Below, in pieces: positions 1-7,920 of a DNA stretch of 64,000 nt. The translations under genes and the position numbers were made by a program. The notes beneath the pieces are model-generated. The model was not told the DNA's origin. It was given only the letters and a program-made list of their open reading frames with translations, and made no database searches. The DNA lies in the NCBI RefSeq assembly GCF_041690465.1, contig NZ_JAWLHG010000002.1, positions 124,001 to 188,000 of the forward strand, given 5' to 3'. Numbering within the stretch: the first letter of the stretch is position 1; the number at the start of each line of letters is the position of its first letter. Source of the stretch: Falsiroseomonas sp041690465 (GTDB lineage Bacteria > Pseudomonadota > Alphaproteobacteria > Acetobacterales > Acetobacteraceae).

Positions 1-845
1 ATGTAGGAGCCGAAGGCCGAGAGCGCGGCGCCGCCGCCGGGCAGGATGCCCAGCGCCGAGCCGAGCATCGTGCCGCGCAGGATGGACGGGATCGCGCGCT
101 TCCACTCCGCCTTGGTCAACCACAGGCTGCCGACCTTGGAGGACAGCGCGTTGCGGCTCTCCGGCCGTTCGAGGTTGAGGATGATCTCGGAGATGCCGAA
201 CAGGCCCATGGCGAGCGAGGCGAAGCTGAGCCCGTCCGAGAGTTCCGGCACGCCGAAGGTGAAGCGCTGCTGCCCGGTCTGCACATCGGTGCCCACCAGG
301 CCGAGCGAGACGCCGACGGTCACCATGCCGATCGCCTTCATCACGGAGCCCTGCGCGAGCACCGCGGAGATGATCAGGCCGAGCAGCATCAGCGAGAAGT
401 AGTCGGCCGGTCCGAAGGAGAGCGCGACCTCCGTCAGCAGCGGCCCCGACGCGGCGACGAAGATGGTGGCGACCGTCCCGGCGAAGAAGGAGCCGATCGC
501 CGCGGTGGCCAGCGCCGCGCCGGCGCGTCCGCGCCGGGCCATCTTGTAGCCTTCAATGGTGGTGACGACGGCCGAGACCTCGCCTGGCAAGTTCAGCAGG
601 ATCGCCGTGGTCGAGCCGCCGTACTGCGAGCCGTAATAGATGCCGGCGAGCATGATGATCGCCGTCGTCGCCGGCTGGCCGAAGGTGATCGGCAGCAGCA
701 GGGAGATGGTGGCCACCGGCCCGATGCCCGGCAACACGCCGATGGCGGTGCCGATCACGCAGCCGATGAAGCAGAACAGGATGTTCTCGAAGGTCAGCGC
801 GACGCTGAGGCCGAACGCAAGATTGCCGAGGAGTTCTTGAATCAT
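1..845 (-). CDS. tctA: Tripartite tricarboxylate transporter large permease TctA (partial, C-terminus beyond window)
   Basis: Encodes the large multi-span membrane subunit of a TctABC carboxylate transporter. The reading frame starts with MIQELLGNLAFG at 845 and stays open to position 1, giving about 281 of the roughly 500 residues usual for TctA. Family hallmarks are visible: the early GxLPGIGP loop near residue 40, the YGGSTTAILLNLPGE segment near residue 85, and a second PGGGAALSAFGSY loop at the cut edge that repeats the first half. It lies 24 bp downstream of tctB and is expected to be cotranscribed with it. The substrate (tricarboxylate, dicarboxylate or other acid) cannot be read from sequence. 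Family assignment is secure. Confidence 0.93.
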   Translation of the reverse strand, partial: MIQELLGNLAFGLSVALTFENILFCFIGCVIGTAIGVLPGIGPVATISLLLPITFGQPATTAIIMLAGIYYGSQYGGSTTAILLNLPGEVSAVVTTIEGYKMARRGRAGAALATAAIGSFFAGTVATIFVAASGPLLTEVALSFGPADYFSLMLLGLIISAVLAQGSVMKAIGMVTVGVSLGLVGTDVQTGQQRFTFGVPELSDGLSFASLAMGLFGISEIILNLERPESRNALSSKVGSLWLTKAEWKRAIPSILRGTMLGSALGILPGGGAALSAFGSY

Positions 846-869
846 GAGGGTGATCTCCGGCTGCGCGCG

Positions 870-1469
870 TCACTGCGTGAGGAACACGGGCCAGACCGGG
901 ACCCGGATGTCGAGATAGGCGATGAACACCAGGTAGCAGAGCACGGCGAGGAACAGGATCATCCCGATCACGCCCTTCACCCGGTGCTGTGTCTCGGCCA
1001 GCGCGGCGACCGCCGTGCAGCCGGCAATGGAGGCCATCAGCCCCAGGTCCTCCAGCATCAGGCCGAACACCGCCAGGCCGGCATGGACCAGACCCACCGG
1101 CCGCCATCCCGGCGCGACGGACAGGCCGAGGCAACCCGCCAGGGCCCCCCAGCCCAGCGAATACCAGCCGGTGAACAGGCCGGTCGCCTCGGAGGCATAA
1201 TAGCCGAGGAAGAAGGTCACGATGCCGATCGGAACCGCCAACATCTCGAGGCGCGTCCAGCTGGCGAGCGGGTCGGGCCCGCTGAACAGCCCGGCAACGA
1301 TCACCGCGATCCCGAGCCCCCCCAGAACCAGGAAGGCCAGCATCGGCATGTAGCCGGGGCCCATCCGGCGCGCGTCGCCCAGTGTGTGATCGGTGTTCAG
1401 CCAGAGACCGATGATCGCAAGCAGGATGAAGATCCCGCCTGCCAACAGGTCCTTCGTGTTTATCTTCAT
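870..1469 (-). CDS. tctB: Tripartite tricarboxylate transporter small subunit TctB
   Basis: A 199-aa protein with about four hydrophobic segments, typical of the small membrane subunit that pairs with TctA. The start at 1469 (MKINTKDLLAGG) is chosen because the family normally begins with a short Lys-rich head followed directly by the first helix, and a GAGGTGG ribosome site sits just upstream. The longer reading frame to 1520 would add a Gly/Arg-rich head without a ribosome site. It lies between tctC (upstream) and tctA (24 bp downstream). Confidence 0.9.
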   Translation of the reverse strand: MKINTKDLLAGGIFILLAIIGLWLNTDHTLGDARRMGPGYMPMLAFLVLGGLGIAVIVAGLFSGPDPLASWTRLEMLAVPIGIVTFFLGYYASEATGLFTGWYSLGWGALAGCLGLSVAPGWRPVGLVHAGLAVFGLMLEDLGLMASIAGCTAVAALAETQHRVKGVIGMILFLAVLCYLVFIAYLDIRVPVWPVFLTQ

Positions 1470-1648
1470 CGCCACCTCGTTCCTGCCCGGCCCGCCGCCG
1501 CGCCCCGACCCGTTCCACAAACACGTAACGCCGCCGAACCCTTGGCGGACCGGCGGGACATCGGAGCGCCTGGTGATCTGCCGTCACCTCTCCGCTCCGC
1601 GCCCCAACCCTATGCACCACACCGCCCGGCACGCAATCGTGAGCGGCG

Positions 1649-1688
1649 AAAAAAGTCACACCCGGCTCATCCGCCGGGCGCCGCCCGG
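1649..1688 (-). terminator. Terminator or attenuator between tctC and tctB
   Basis: Immediately after the tctC stop, the minus strand can form CCGGGC-GGC-GCCCGG or an overlapping CCCGGC...GCCGGG hairpin. This is followed a few bases later by a run of six T residues (plus-strand A tract 1649-1654). That is the layout of an intrinsic terminator inside the tct operon. Partial read-through would give more binding protein than membrane subunits, which is the usual stoichiometry for such transporters. The hairpin and T tract are seen; the attenuation role is inferred. Confidence 0.6.
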
Positions 1689-1689
1689 T

Positions 1690-2709
1690 TCAGTCCACCG
1701 CCGCGCCCGAGGCGCGGACCACCGGCGCCCAGCGCTCGACTTCCGCAGCGACGAAGCTGCTGAATTCCACCGGCGTCATGTCGCCGGGCGAGCCGCCAAG
1801 CTCGGCGAAGCGCGCCCTCGCGGTCGGGCTGGAGATCACCGCCATCACCTCCCGGTGCAGCCGCTCGACGATCGCCGGCGGCATGCCGGCCGGACCGGAC
1901 AGCGCGAACCAGGAGGTGCTGACCAGGTCGAAGCCCTGCTCGCGGAAGGTCGGCACTTCGGGGAAGGAGGGATGGCGCTCCGCGCTGCTCATCGCGACGG
2001 CGCGCACGCTGCCCTGCCGGATGTGGCCGGCGGAGGAGGGCAGGCTGTCCGACATCATCGGCACCTGGCCCGCGATCACCGCCTGCATCGCCGGCCCGGC
2101 GCCGCGGAACGGCACATGCGTGAACGGGATGCCCGCAAGCTGCGAGAAGCGGACGATCAGCAGGTGGTTCGAGGAGCCGGCCCCGGAGGAGGCCATGTCC
2201 AGCCCGCCCTGGCGCTCCTTCGCCATCCGCACGATGTCGGCCAGGCTGCTGATGCCGCTGTCCTTGTTCACCACCCAGGTCGAGGGGTTGGTGATTACCA
2301 TCGCGACATGGGTGAAGGATTGCACCGGGTCGTAGCGGACGCGCCGGCCGTAGAGGGTGGGGCTGATGCCATGGCTGGCGATGTTGCTCATCACCAGCGT
2401 CTGCCCATCCGGCGCGGCATCCGCGACGACCTGGCTGCCGGTGGTCGCGCCGGCACCGGGCCGGTTCTCCACCACCACGGAGACACCGAGGCGCTGGCCG
2501 AGGCCCTCGGCGAGGAAGCGGGCGGAGATGTCCGTGCTGCCGCCGGGCGCGAAGGGCACCACGAGGCGGATCGGCCCGTTCGGCCAGGACTGCGCGCGCG
2601 CCATGCCCGGCACCGCCAGGGTCGTTGCCGCTGCGCCCAGCAGCACACGGCGGGAAACCGTTGCCCGCGCGTCGTTGTTCCGAACGTCTCCACGCATCTT
2701 CTTCGACAT
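1690..2709 (-). CDS. tctC: Bug-family tripartite tricarboxylate transporter substrate-binding protein (TctC)
   Basis: A 339-aa periplasmic receptor of the Bug/TctC family. It opens with a twin-arginine-like signal (SRRVLLGAAATTLAVPGMARA) and then shows the family pattern: WPNGPIRLVVPFAPGGSTDISAR, VVENRPGAGATTGS, and a C-terminal PAIVERLHREVMAV helix. The start at 2709 (MSKKMRGDV) has a strong GGAGGGGG ribosome site; an internal Met at 2697 does not. It is the promoter-proximal gene of tctCBA and is divergent from an M20 amidohydrolase, which suggests that the ligand is an amide-, ester- or acyl-containing acid handled by that enzyme (inference). Confidence 0.93.
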   Translation of the reverse strand: MSKKMRGDVRNNDARATVSRRVLLGAAATTLAVPGMARAQSWPNGPIRLVVPFAPGGSTDISARFLAEGLGQRLGVSVVVENRPGAGATTGSQVVADAAPDGQTLVMSNIASHGISPTLYGRRVRYDPVQSFTHVAMVITNPSTWVVNKDSGISSLADIVRMAKERQGGLDMASSGAGSSNHLLIVRFSQLAGIPFTHVPFRGAGPAMQAVIAGQVPMMSDSLPSSAGHIRQGSVRAVAMSSAERHPSFPEVPTFREQGFDLVSTSWFALSGPAGMPPAIVERLHREVMAVISSPTARARFAELGGSPGDMTPVEFSSFVAAEVERWAPVVRASGAAVD

Positions 2710-2809
2710 CCCCCTCCCGGAGTTTGACCAGCCTATTGCACGTGCTTTCTGGCGCCTGCAAGCCGCCCGCCTTGCCAATGACCACATCTTCACTCGAACA
2801 TGCGGCCGC
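2710..2809. promoter_or_regulatory. Divergent promoter region tctC / M20 amidohydrolase
   Basis: A 100-bp intergenic region that must hold promoters for both directions. On the minus strand TTGCAG (2761-2756) is 17 bp from CAATAG (2738-2733), a plausible though weak -35/-10 pair for tctC. On the plus strand TTGACC lies at 2724-2729. A perfect 8-bp palindrome GCACGTGC at 2738-2745 sits over the proposed tctC -10 edge and could be an operator half. Weak evidence; transcript start mapping would decide. Confidence 0.3.
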
Positions 2810-3985
2810 ATGACCGCAAACGATCCCTCCCGTCGCATCCGCGATGCCGCCGCCGCGATCGAGGCCCGCCTCGTCGCCATCCGTCGTGACATCCACGCCC
2901 ATCCCGAGCTCGCCTTCGAGGAGGTGCGCACGGCCGGCATCGTCGCCGCCGAGCTCGCCCGGCTCGGCATCGCCCACCGCACCGGGCTCGGCGGCACCGG
3001 CGTGCTCGGCGTGATCGAGGGCGGGCGTCGCGGTCCCACGCTGGCCATCCGCGCCGACATGGATGCGCTGCCGATCGCCGAGGAAACCGGCCTGCCCTAT
3101 GCCTCCACCGTTGCCGGTAAGATGCATGCCTGCGGCCACGACATCCACACCGCGACCCTGCTCGGCGTGGCCGAGGTGCTGAAGGATCTGGCGCCGATGC
3201 TCGCCGGCCGCGTGCTGCTGGTGTTCCAGCCGGCCGAGGAGGTGCTGCAGGGCGCCGCCGCGATGATCGCCGATGGCGCGGCGGAGGGCATCGACCTCGC
3301 GCTGGGATTCCACAACCAGCCGGACATCGCGGTGGGGCGCTTCGGCTTCGCCCCCGGCGCCTGCCTCGCCGCCTCGGACCGCTTCGACCTGGTGATCCGC
3401 GGGAAGTCCGGCCATGCGGCGCATCCGCATGCCGCGGTGGACCCGATCGTCGCCGCCGCCGCCTTCGTCGCGCAGGCGCAGACCGTGGTGAGCCGGGAGA
3501 TCCGCCCGATCCATCCCGCGGTGGTCACCATCGGCAGCTTCCAGGGCGGCGCGACCTACAACATCATCCCCGAGCGCGCGGCGCTGAAGGGCACCGTGCG
3601 CACGCTGCACGCGGAAGCGCGCGAGCTGGCGGAGGCCGCGATCCGCCGCCTGGCAACTGGCCTCGAGACGACGATGCGCGTGCAATGCGCGCTCGACTAC
3701 CAGCGCATGGTGCCGCCGCTGGTCAACGACGAGCGCGTGCTGCGCCCGGTGCTGGGCGCGGTGCGCGCGCAGTTCGGCGAGCTGATCGAGGAAGGCGAGC
3801 CTTCCATGGGCAGCGAGGACTTCTCCGCCTTCGCCGCGCTGGCGCCGGCTGCGCATCTGCGCATCGGCAGCGGCGCGCCCGGCCGCGCCGACCGCCTGCA
3901 CAATGCGCAGTACCAGCCCGACGAGCGCTGCATCGCCCTCGGCGTCCAGGCGCTGAGCCGCGCGGCGGTGGAGATGTTGGCGTGA
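2810..3985 (+). CDS. M20 family metallo-amidohydrolase (hippurate/IAA-amino-acid hydrolase type)
   Basis: A 391-aa M20D-type amidohydrolase, a cytoplasmic dinuclear zinc enzyme that cleaves N-acyl amino acids. The metal-site motif HACGHD is at residues 106-111 and the catalytic/metal AEE at 142-144. RADMDALPI and the central dimerisation insert (SGHAAHPHAAVDPI) are present, and the C-terminal metal motif lies around MGSEDFSAF. The start at 2810 (MTANDPSRRIRDAA) gives the usual family length; the frame extends further upstream only by running into the tctC region. The natural substrate is unknown. The neighbouring Tct transporter may import it. Confidence 0.9.
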   Translation: MTANDPSRRIRDAAAAIEARLVAIRRDIHAHPELAFEEVRTAGIVAAELARLGIAHRTGLGGTGVLGVIEGGRRGPTLAIRADMDALPIAEETGLPYASTVAGKMHACGHDIHTATLLGVAEVLKDLAPMLAGRVLLVFQPAEEVLQGAAAMIADGAAEGIDLALGFHNQPDIAVGRFGFAPGACLAASDRFDLVIRGKSGHAAHPHAAVDPIVAAAAFVAQAQTVVSREIRPIHPAVVTIGSFQGGATYNIIPERAALKGTVRTLHAEARELAEAAIRRLATGLETTMRVQCALDYQRMVPPLVNDERVLRPVLGAVRAQFGELIEEGEPSMGSEDFSAFAALAPAAHLRIGSGAPGRADRLHNAQYQPDERCIALGVQALSRAAVEMLA

Positions 3986-4016
3986 ACTGTCGCTGGCAGC
4001 CGGCTCAGCCGGCTGA

Positions 4017-4032
4017 GGCCGCGAATGCGGCC
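4017..4032. other. Small GC-rich hairpin downstream of the amidohydrolase gene
   Basis: GGCCGC-GAAT-GCGGCC forms a perfect 6-bp stem with a 4-base loop inside the 163-bp gap between the amidohydrolase and the ketopantoate-reductase-like gene. A duplicated AGCCGGCT palindrome lies just before it (about 3998-4014). No T tract follows, so it may be a processing or Rho-related structure rather than an intrinsic terminator. Confidence 0.25.
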
Positions 4033-4148
4033 CGCGCACAGACAGGATTTGCCGCAAGCGCAACAGTGGCCTGCGCGTCGCACCGGAGGCGTGCCTTGGG
4101 CACGACGCCAAGCGCGCGGAGCGCGCGCCGGGGCTTGAGGACGAGACT

Positions 4149-5132
4149 ATGAAGATCTGCGTCTATGGTGCCGGCGCCATCGGCGGCCACATCGCCGCCC
4201 GCCTTGCGCGTGGCGGCGCCGAGGTGTCGCTCGTCGCGCGCGGCGCGCATCTCGCCGCCATTCAGGCGAACGGCCTCACCGTGCACGCCCATGACGGCAC
4301 GCACCATTCCCGCCCGCAGGCCAGCGCCGACCCGCGCGAGCTCGGCCCGCAGGATGCGGTGATCGTCACCGTGAAATCGCCCGCGCTGCCCTCCGTCGCC
4401 GCCGGCATCGCGCCGCTGCTGCGGGCCGATACGCCGGTCGCCTTCGTGATGAACGGCATACCCTGGTGGTATTTCGACCAGCACGGCGGCCCGCATGACG
4501 GCCTGCGCCTGGCCGAGGCCGATCCCGGCGACGCGGTGCGCGAGGCGGTCGGCGTCGCGCGCACCATCGGCGGCGTGGTCTATTCCGCCACCGAGGTCAT
4601 CGCGCCGGGCGTGGTGAAGTCCGAGCACGGCAACATCCGCGTCATCCTCGGCGAGATCGATGGCCGCATCAGCGAACGCGCGCAGGCCATCGCCGCGGTC
4701 ATCGCCGCCGGCGGGATGCCCTGCCCGGTTTCGCCCGACATCCGCTTCGAGGTCTGGTCGAAGCTGCTCGGCAATCTCGGCACCGGGCCGCTCTGCGTGC
4801 TGAGCGGCATGGGCGTGCGCGACGCCTTCGCCGATCCGGTGATCCGCGCCGCCGCGCGCCGCAGCGCGGAGGAAGGCCTGGCGATCGCCCGCGCGCTGGG
4901 CCGCGCACTGCCGGACAGCGCGGTGGACCGCGTCGCGGCGAACAACATGCTGCACAAGCCCTCGATGCTGCAGGACCTCGAGCTCGGCCGCCCGATGGAG
5001 ATCGACAGCCTTCTCGCCCTGCCGCTGAAGCTCGCCCGGCTGGCCGACGTGCCGACGCCGCAGCTCGACCTGCTGGTCGCGCTGGTGAAGCAGGTGGCGC
5101 GCGCGAAGGGCCTCTACCCGCCGATGGGATAG
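4149..5132 (+). CDS. Ketopantoate reductase family (PanE/ApbA) NADPH-dependent 2-oxoacid reductase
   Basis: A 327-aa cytoplasmic reductase. The N-terminal Rossmann motif MKICVYGAGAIGGHIAARL is classic, followed by VTVKSPALPSV and the central NGIPWWYF stretch that replaces the usual NGxxN. The catalytic lysine segment is FEVWSKLLGNLGTGPLC. A GAGGACGAG ribosome site precedes the ATG. The family includes true 2-dehydropantoate reductases and many paralogs acting on other 2-keto acids. Next to an amidohydrolase and a carboxylate transporter, a catabolic role is as likely as pantothenate synthesis, so no gene symbol is given. Its 3' end overlaps the convergent gene at 5114 by 19 bp. Confidence 0.85.
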   Translation: MKICVYGAGAIGGHIAARLARGGAEVSLVARGAHLAAIQANGLTVHAHDGTHHSRPQASADPRELGPQDAVIVTVKSPALPSVAAGIAPLLRADTPVAFVMNGIPWWYFDQHGGPHDGLRLAEADPGDAVREAVGVARTIGGVVYSATEVIAPGVVKSEHGNIRVILGEIDGRISERAQAIAAVIAAGGMPCPVSPDIRFEVWSKLLGNLGTGPLCVLSGMGVRDAFADPVIRAAARRSAEEGLAIARALGRALPDSAVDRVAANNMLHKPSMLQDLELGRPMEIDSLLALPLKLARLADVPTPQLDLLVALVKQVARAKGLYPPMG

Positions 5133-5560
5133 GGGATCGGCTTCAGATCCGGCGGCACCCAGCCGCGCCGCGCCTCCGCCGAGAACAGCACGGCATCCGA
5201 CCAGTGCCGCGCCATCACCGCCTTGCCGCCCGCGAGCGGCCCCGCGAGCAGCGCATTGACGCGCGCATGCGCCGGGCGCGTGAAGTCGTCCCGCGCCAGC
5301 GCATGGCGGATCGCGGCGAGGAAGAACAGCGTGATCGTCTCGTGGTAGCCGCGCGTGTCGCTGTTCGGCACGCCGTGGCGCTCGTTCAGCCGCCGGATCA
5401 GCGCCGGCAGCGCCGTGTCCGGCGCGATCTCGGGCCGCAGCAGGATCAGCCCGGCCGTGGCGGCCAGATGCCCGGCATGAGTCCAGCGCGCCTTCGGCAG
5501 CGTCGCATCGAGCAACGCCTGCACATGCGCCGCCAGCGCATCGTCGTCGTCGAAGGTCAC
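5114..5560 (-). CDS. Small conserved protein of unknown function (148 aa)
   Basis: Starts with GTG at 5560, whose last two bases belong to the TGA stop of the upstream DUF429-like gene (GTGA overlap), so it is probably translationally coupled. The protein is soluble, starts with an Asp-rich VTFDDDDALA stretch and has a His-rich core (WTHAGHLAATAGLILL, then YHETITLFFLAAIRHAL). Three spaced histidines could bind metal, but no catalytic family was recognised. Third gene of a tightly overlapping minus-strand set with a TenA-like protein and a DUF429-like protein. Confidence 0.7.
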   Translation of the reverse strand: MTFDDDDALAAHVQALLDATLPKARWTHAGHLAATAGLILLRPEIAPDTALPALIRRLNERHGVPNSDTRGYHETITLFFLAAIRHALARDDFTRPAHARVNALLAGPLAGGKAVMARHWSDAVLFSAEARRGWVPPDLKPIPYPIGG

Positions 5561-6486
5561 GCCATATCCTTCGGCATGTCGGTCTGTCCGAGCACCCATC
5601 CCTCCCAGCGGCGGATCCAGGGATCGTCCGGCACATGGTCCGGCCGAATCCCATCCAGCACCGCAACAAGACACAGCAGCCCGAGCACGCAGTCCAGCCG
5701 GTCCTCGCCGGTCGCATCCGCGCCGAACCCCTCGGCGACCGCCTCCGCCAGGGCAGGGGAGGGCGCCACGCGCAGCCGCGCCATCGCGTCGCGCAGCGCC
5801 CCGGCCAGCGCCAGGCGCGGCGGCTGCGCCCGCTTGCTGCCCGTCATGCGCAGGCCGAGCTGGCGCAGCGCCTCCGCCGGATAGACCTCCGCCAGCACCG
5901 CGCGCCCCGGCGCCCGCAGCCCGTGCACCGCCCCGGCGAAGGGCCAGAGTGCGATCGGCGCGCCCGCTGCCAGCGCCGGCGCCAGCCAGTCCCGCCAGGC
6001 CGCGATCGCCGCCTTGCCCGACTGGTTGGCGCCGAGCGTCCAGAATACCGGTGCGCCCGCCGGCCGCGTGGCGGTGGCGCGGTCGCAGAGCCGCGACAGG
6101 CCGCGCGCCGAATCGAGCCCGAGTGCGGCCGCATGCGCCGCCCGCGTCATCCCCCTGATGCCGCGCGCGGGATAGAAGGGCCGCGCCGGCGACACCGTCT
6201 CCAACGTCGAGCTCGGCTCGAAGAAGCCGGGCTCGCGCGCCAGGCCGGCGAGCATCGCCGGGAAGTCCCGCTCGCCGCGCGCCGCCGCCCAGCCCCGCGG
6301 CACGCCGAGCGGCAGGTCGAGCCCGAGCGCCACCGGCATCCCCTCCGCCAGCAGCGACGGCAGCAGCTTCGCGGTGTCGCCGACGGGGCGCGGCGCCTCC
6401 GCCATCCAGCCGCCCGCGCCGCGGCGCGCCAGCGCCATCCAGCGCTTGCGCGGGTCGACGCTCCAATCCGCATGCGCGGCGAGCAT
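5557..6486 (-). CDS. DUF429-like protein (predicted RNase H-like fold)
   Basis: A 309-aa cytoplasmic protein. Features that match DUF429-type proteins are an N-terminal ADWSVDPRKRW segment with an early Asp, a GLDLPLGVPRGWA strand-loop with a second acidic residue, the central GKAAIAAWRDWLAP region, and a late EDRLDCVLGLLCLVAVLDG helix. Biochemical function of the family is not established. Start ATG 6486 overlaps the upstream TGA (TGATG); a GTG at 6489 is the alternative. The context is a coupled trio with TenA-like and small unknown proteins. Confidence 0.6.
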   Translation of the reverse strand: MLAAHADWSVDPRKRWMALARRGAGGWMAEAPRPVGDTAKLLPSLLAEGMPVALGLDLPLGVPRGWAAARGERDFPAMLAGLAREPGFFEPSSTLETVSPARPFYPARGIRGMTRAAHAAALGLDSARGLSRLCDRATATRPAGAPVFWTLGANQSGKAAIAAWRDWLAPALAAGAPIALWPFAGAVHGLRAPGRAVLAEVYPAEALRQLGLRMTGSKRAQPPRLALAGALRDAMARLRVAPSPALAEAVAEGFGADATGEDRLDCVLGLLCLVAVLDGIRPDHVPDDPWIRRWEGWVLGQTDMPKDMA

Positions 6487-7199
6487 CACCCGGCCGGCAA
6501 CGCCTCGTCATACGCCGAGTCGAAGAACGCCCGCTCCAGCCTGGCCGCGCGCGTGAACAGCGCCCGCACCCGCGCCCGCGCGCCGGCATCGAGCGCCATC
6601 ACCTCCCGGTCCAGCGCCGCCCGCAGCCCCTCCACGAAGCCCTCGAAATAGGGGCTCCCATGCAGGTCCACCCATTCGGCGCACCAGAAGGGCTCCGGCG
6701 GCCTGCTGTCGCGCGCCGGCCGCGCCCAGCTCAGATACACCCACTCCGCCACGCAGAGCACGGCGAGCTGCTCGGCATGGCGAGGGCTCTCCGCCGCTTC
6801 CACCATCAGCGCCCGGAAGCCCTGCGCCGCCTCCGACAGCGGCGGATCGCGCCGCAGCGGCTCCGGCACGCCCAGCGCGTCGAAGCTGCGCACGAAATAG
6901 GTGTTCTCCTCCGAGCAGAGCAGCCCCATGAACCGCCCGAGCGGCAGCCGCGCCGCCAGGTCCGGCGCGGTATGGATGGCGCGGCCGAGCAGCGCGCAGA
7001 AGGCGCCGATGAACTGGTAGTCCTGCACCAGGTAGCGCCGCATCACCTCCGCCGGCACGCGGCCCTCGTTGCAGGCGATCGCGAAGCGATGCCCGACCGC
7101 CGCGCTCCAGTCGGGCTCCGCGGCGCTGCGCAGCCACTCGGTCGGGCGCGCGCCGGGATGGTCGGCCCGGAAATCCGGCCAGTCGGGGACCTCGCTCAT
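6486..7199 (-). CDS. TenA/thiaminase-II family protein
   Basis: A 237-aa all-helical protein of the TenA/PqqC-like superfamily. Recognisable elements are IACNEGRVPAEVMRRYLVQDYQFIGAF near residue 40, the mid-region LLCSEENTYFVRSFDALG, and CVAEWVYLSWARPA near the C-terminal third. TenA proteins hydrolyse aminopyrimidine or thiamine breakdown products. The usual catalytic Cys is not clearly placed here, so this may be a TenA_E-type or a non-thiamine member. First gene of a coupled three-gene set and divergent from the cytochrome b561 gene (68 bp between starts). Confidence 0.78.
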   Translation of the reverse strand: MSEVPDWPDFRADHPGARPTEWLRSAAEPDWSAAVGHRFAIACNEGRVPAEVMRRYLVQDYQFIGAFCALLGRAIHTAPDLAARLPLGRFMGLLCSEENTYFVRSFDALGVPEPLRRDPPLSEAAQGFRALMVEAAESPRHAEQLAVLCVAEWVYLSWARPARDSRPPEPFWCAEWVDLHGSPYFEGFVEGLRAALDREVMALDAGARARVRALFTRAARLERAFFDSAYDEALPAG

Positions 7200-7267
7200 G
7201 CCGCTTTCGCTTCCATCTTGTGGGTTCGCTCATGCCATAATGGCGCGAGCGACGGGAGACGCGAGAG

Positions 7268-7870
7268 ATGGACCAGGCCACCACACCGCCGCCCGTCATG
7301 TCGGCGCCCGAGCCGATCCGCGGGCAGGATACGCTGCACCCGGACGGCCAGTATTCGCGGCTCGCCAAGGTCTTCCACTGGACCACCGTGCCGCTGCTGT
7401 TCCTGGCGATCGCCACCGGTCTCGTCATCCGCTTCATCAAGGACGAGCCGAAGATGGACTTCTACGCCCTGCACGAGAGCACGGGGCTGATCATCCTGTT
7501 CATCTCGATCGCGCGGCTGTCCTGGCGCGGCTTCTCCACGCCGCCGCTGCTGCCGGAGCACATCCCGGCCAACATCCGCCGCGCGGCGAACGGCGTGCAC
7601 CACGCGCTCTATGCCGCGCTGATCATCCAGCCCTTGCTCGGCTTCTTCACCACCAACGCCTATGGCTTCCCCCTGCAGGGCGAGACCGCCTTCCTCGGCT
7701 TCATCGACCTGCCGAAGTTCATGGAGGCGAACGAGACACTGGCGACGGTGCTGCATTGGGCGCACAGCCTCATCGGCTGGTCGCTGCCCTTCCTGCTGGC
7801 GGCGCATATCGGCGGCGCGATCTACCACCACGCGCTGCGCAAGGACGGCACGCTGCTGCGGATGCTGTGA
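7268..7870 (+). CDS. Cytochrome b561 family membrane protein
   Basis: A 200-aa inner-membrane di-heme cytochrome with four predicted transmembrane helices. Heme-ligand type histidines are seen in RLAKVFHWTTVPLLFLAI (helix 1), ALHESTGLIILFISI (helix 2), the GVHHALYAALIIQPLLGF stretch (helix 3) and LHWAHSLIGWSLPFLLAAHIGGAIYHH (helix 4). The family moves electrons between quinol and other carriers and includes superoxide:quinone oxidoreductases. A GGGAGACGCGAGAG ribosome region precedes the ATG. Confidence 0.9.
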   Translation: MDQATTPPPVMSAPEPIRGQDTLHPDGQYSRLAKVFHWTTVPLLFLAIATGLVIRFIKDEPKMDFYALHESTGLIILFISIARLSWRGFSTPPLLPEHIPANIRRAANGVHHALYAALIIQPLLGFFTTNAYGFPLQGETAFLGFIDLPKFMEANETLATVLHWAHSLIGWSLPFLLAAHIGGAIYHHALRKDGTLLRML

Positions 7871-7920
7871 GGTGCCTTGAAGGCCTTGCCGGGGTTCACC
7901 CGGCCAAAGGGAGGACCAGG

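Noticed and set aside
4149..5132. Naming the reductase panE for pantothenate synthesis
   Set aside because: Family is broad and no other pantothenate gene is near; context is catabolic.
1667..6600. Long open frames on the opposite strand of the genes in 1667-6600 and elsewhere
   Set aside because: Typical of very GC-rich coding DNA; translations are Arg/Ala/Pro-rich or low complexity and overlap genes with clear family motifs.
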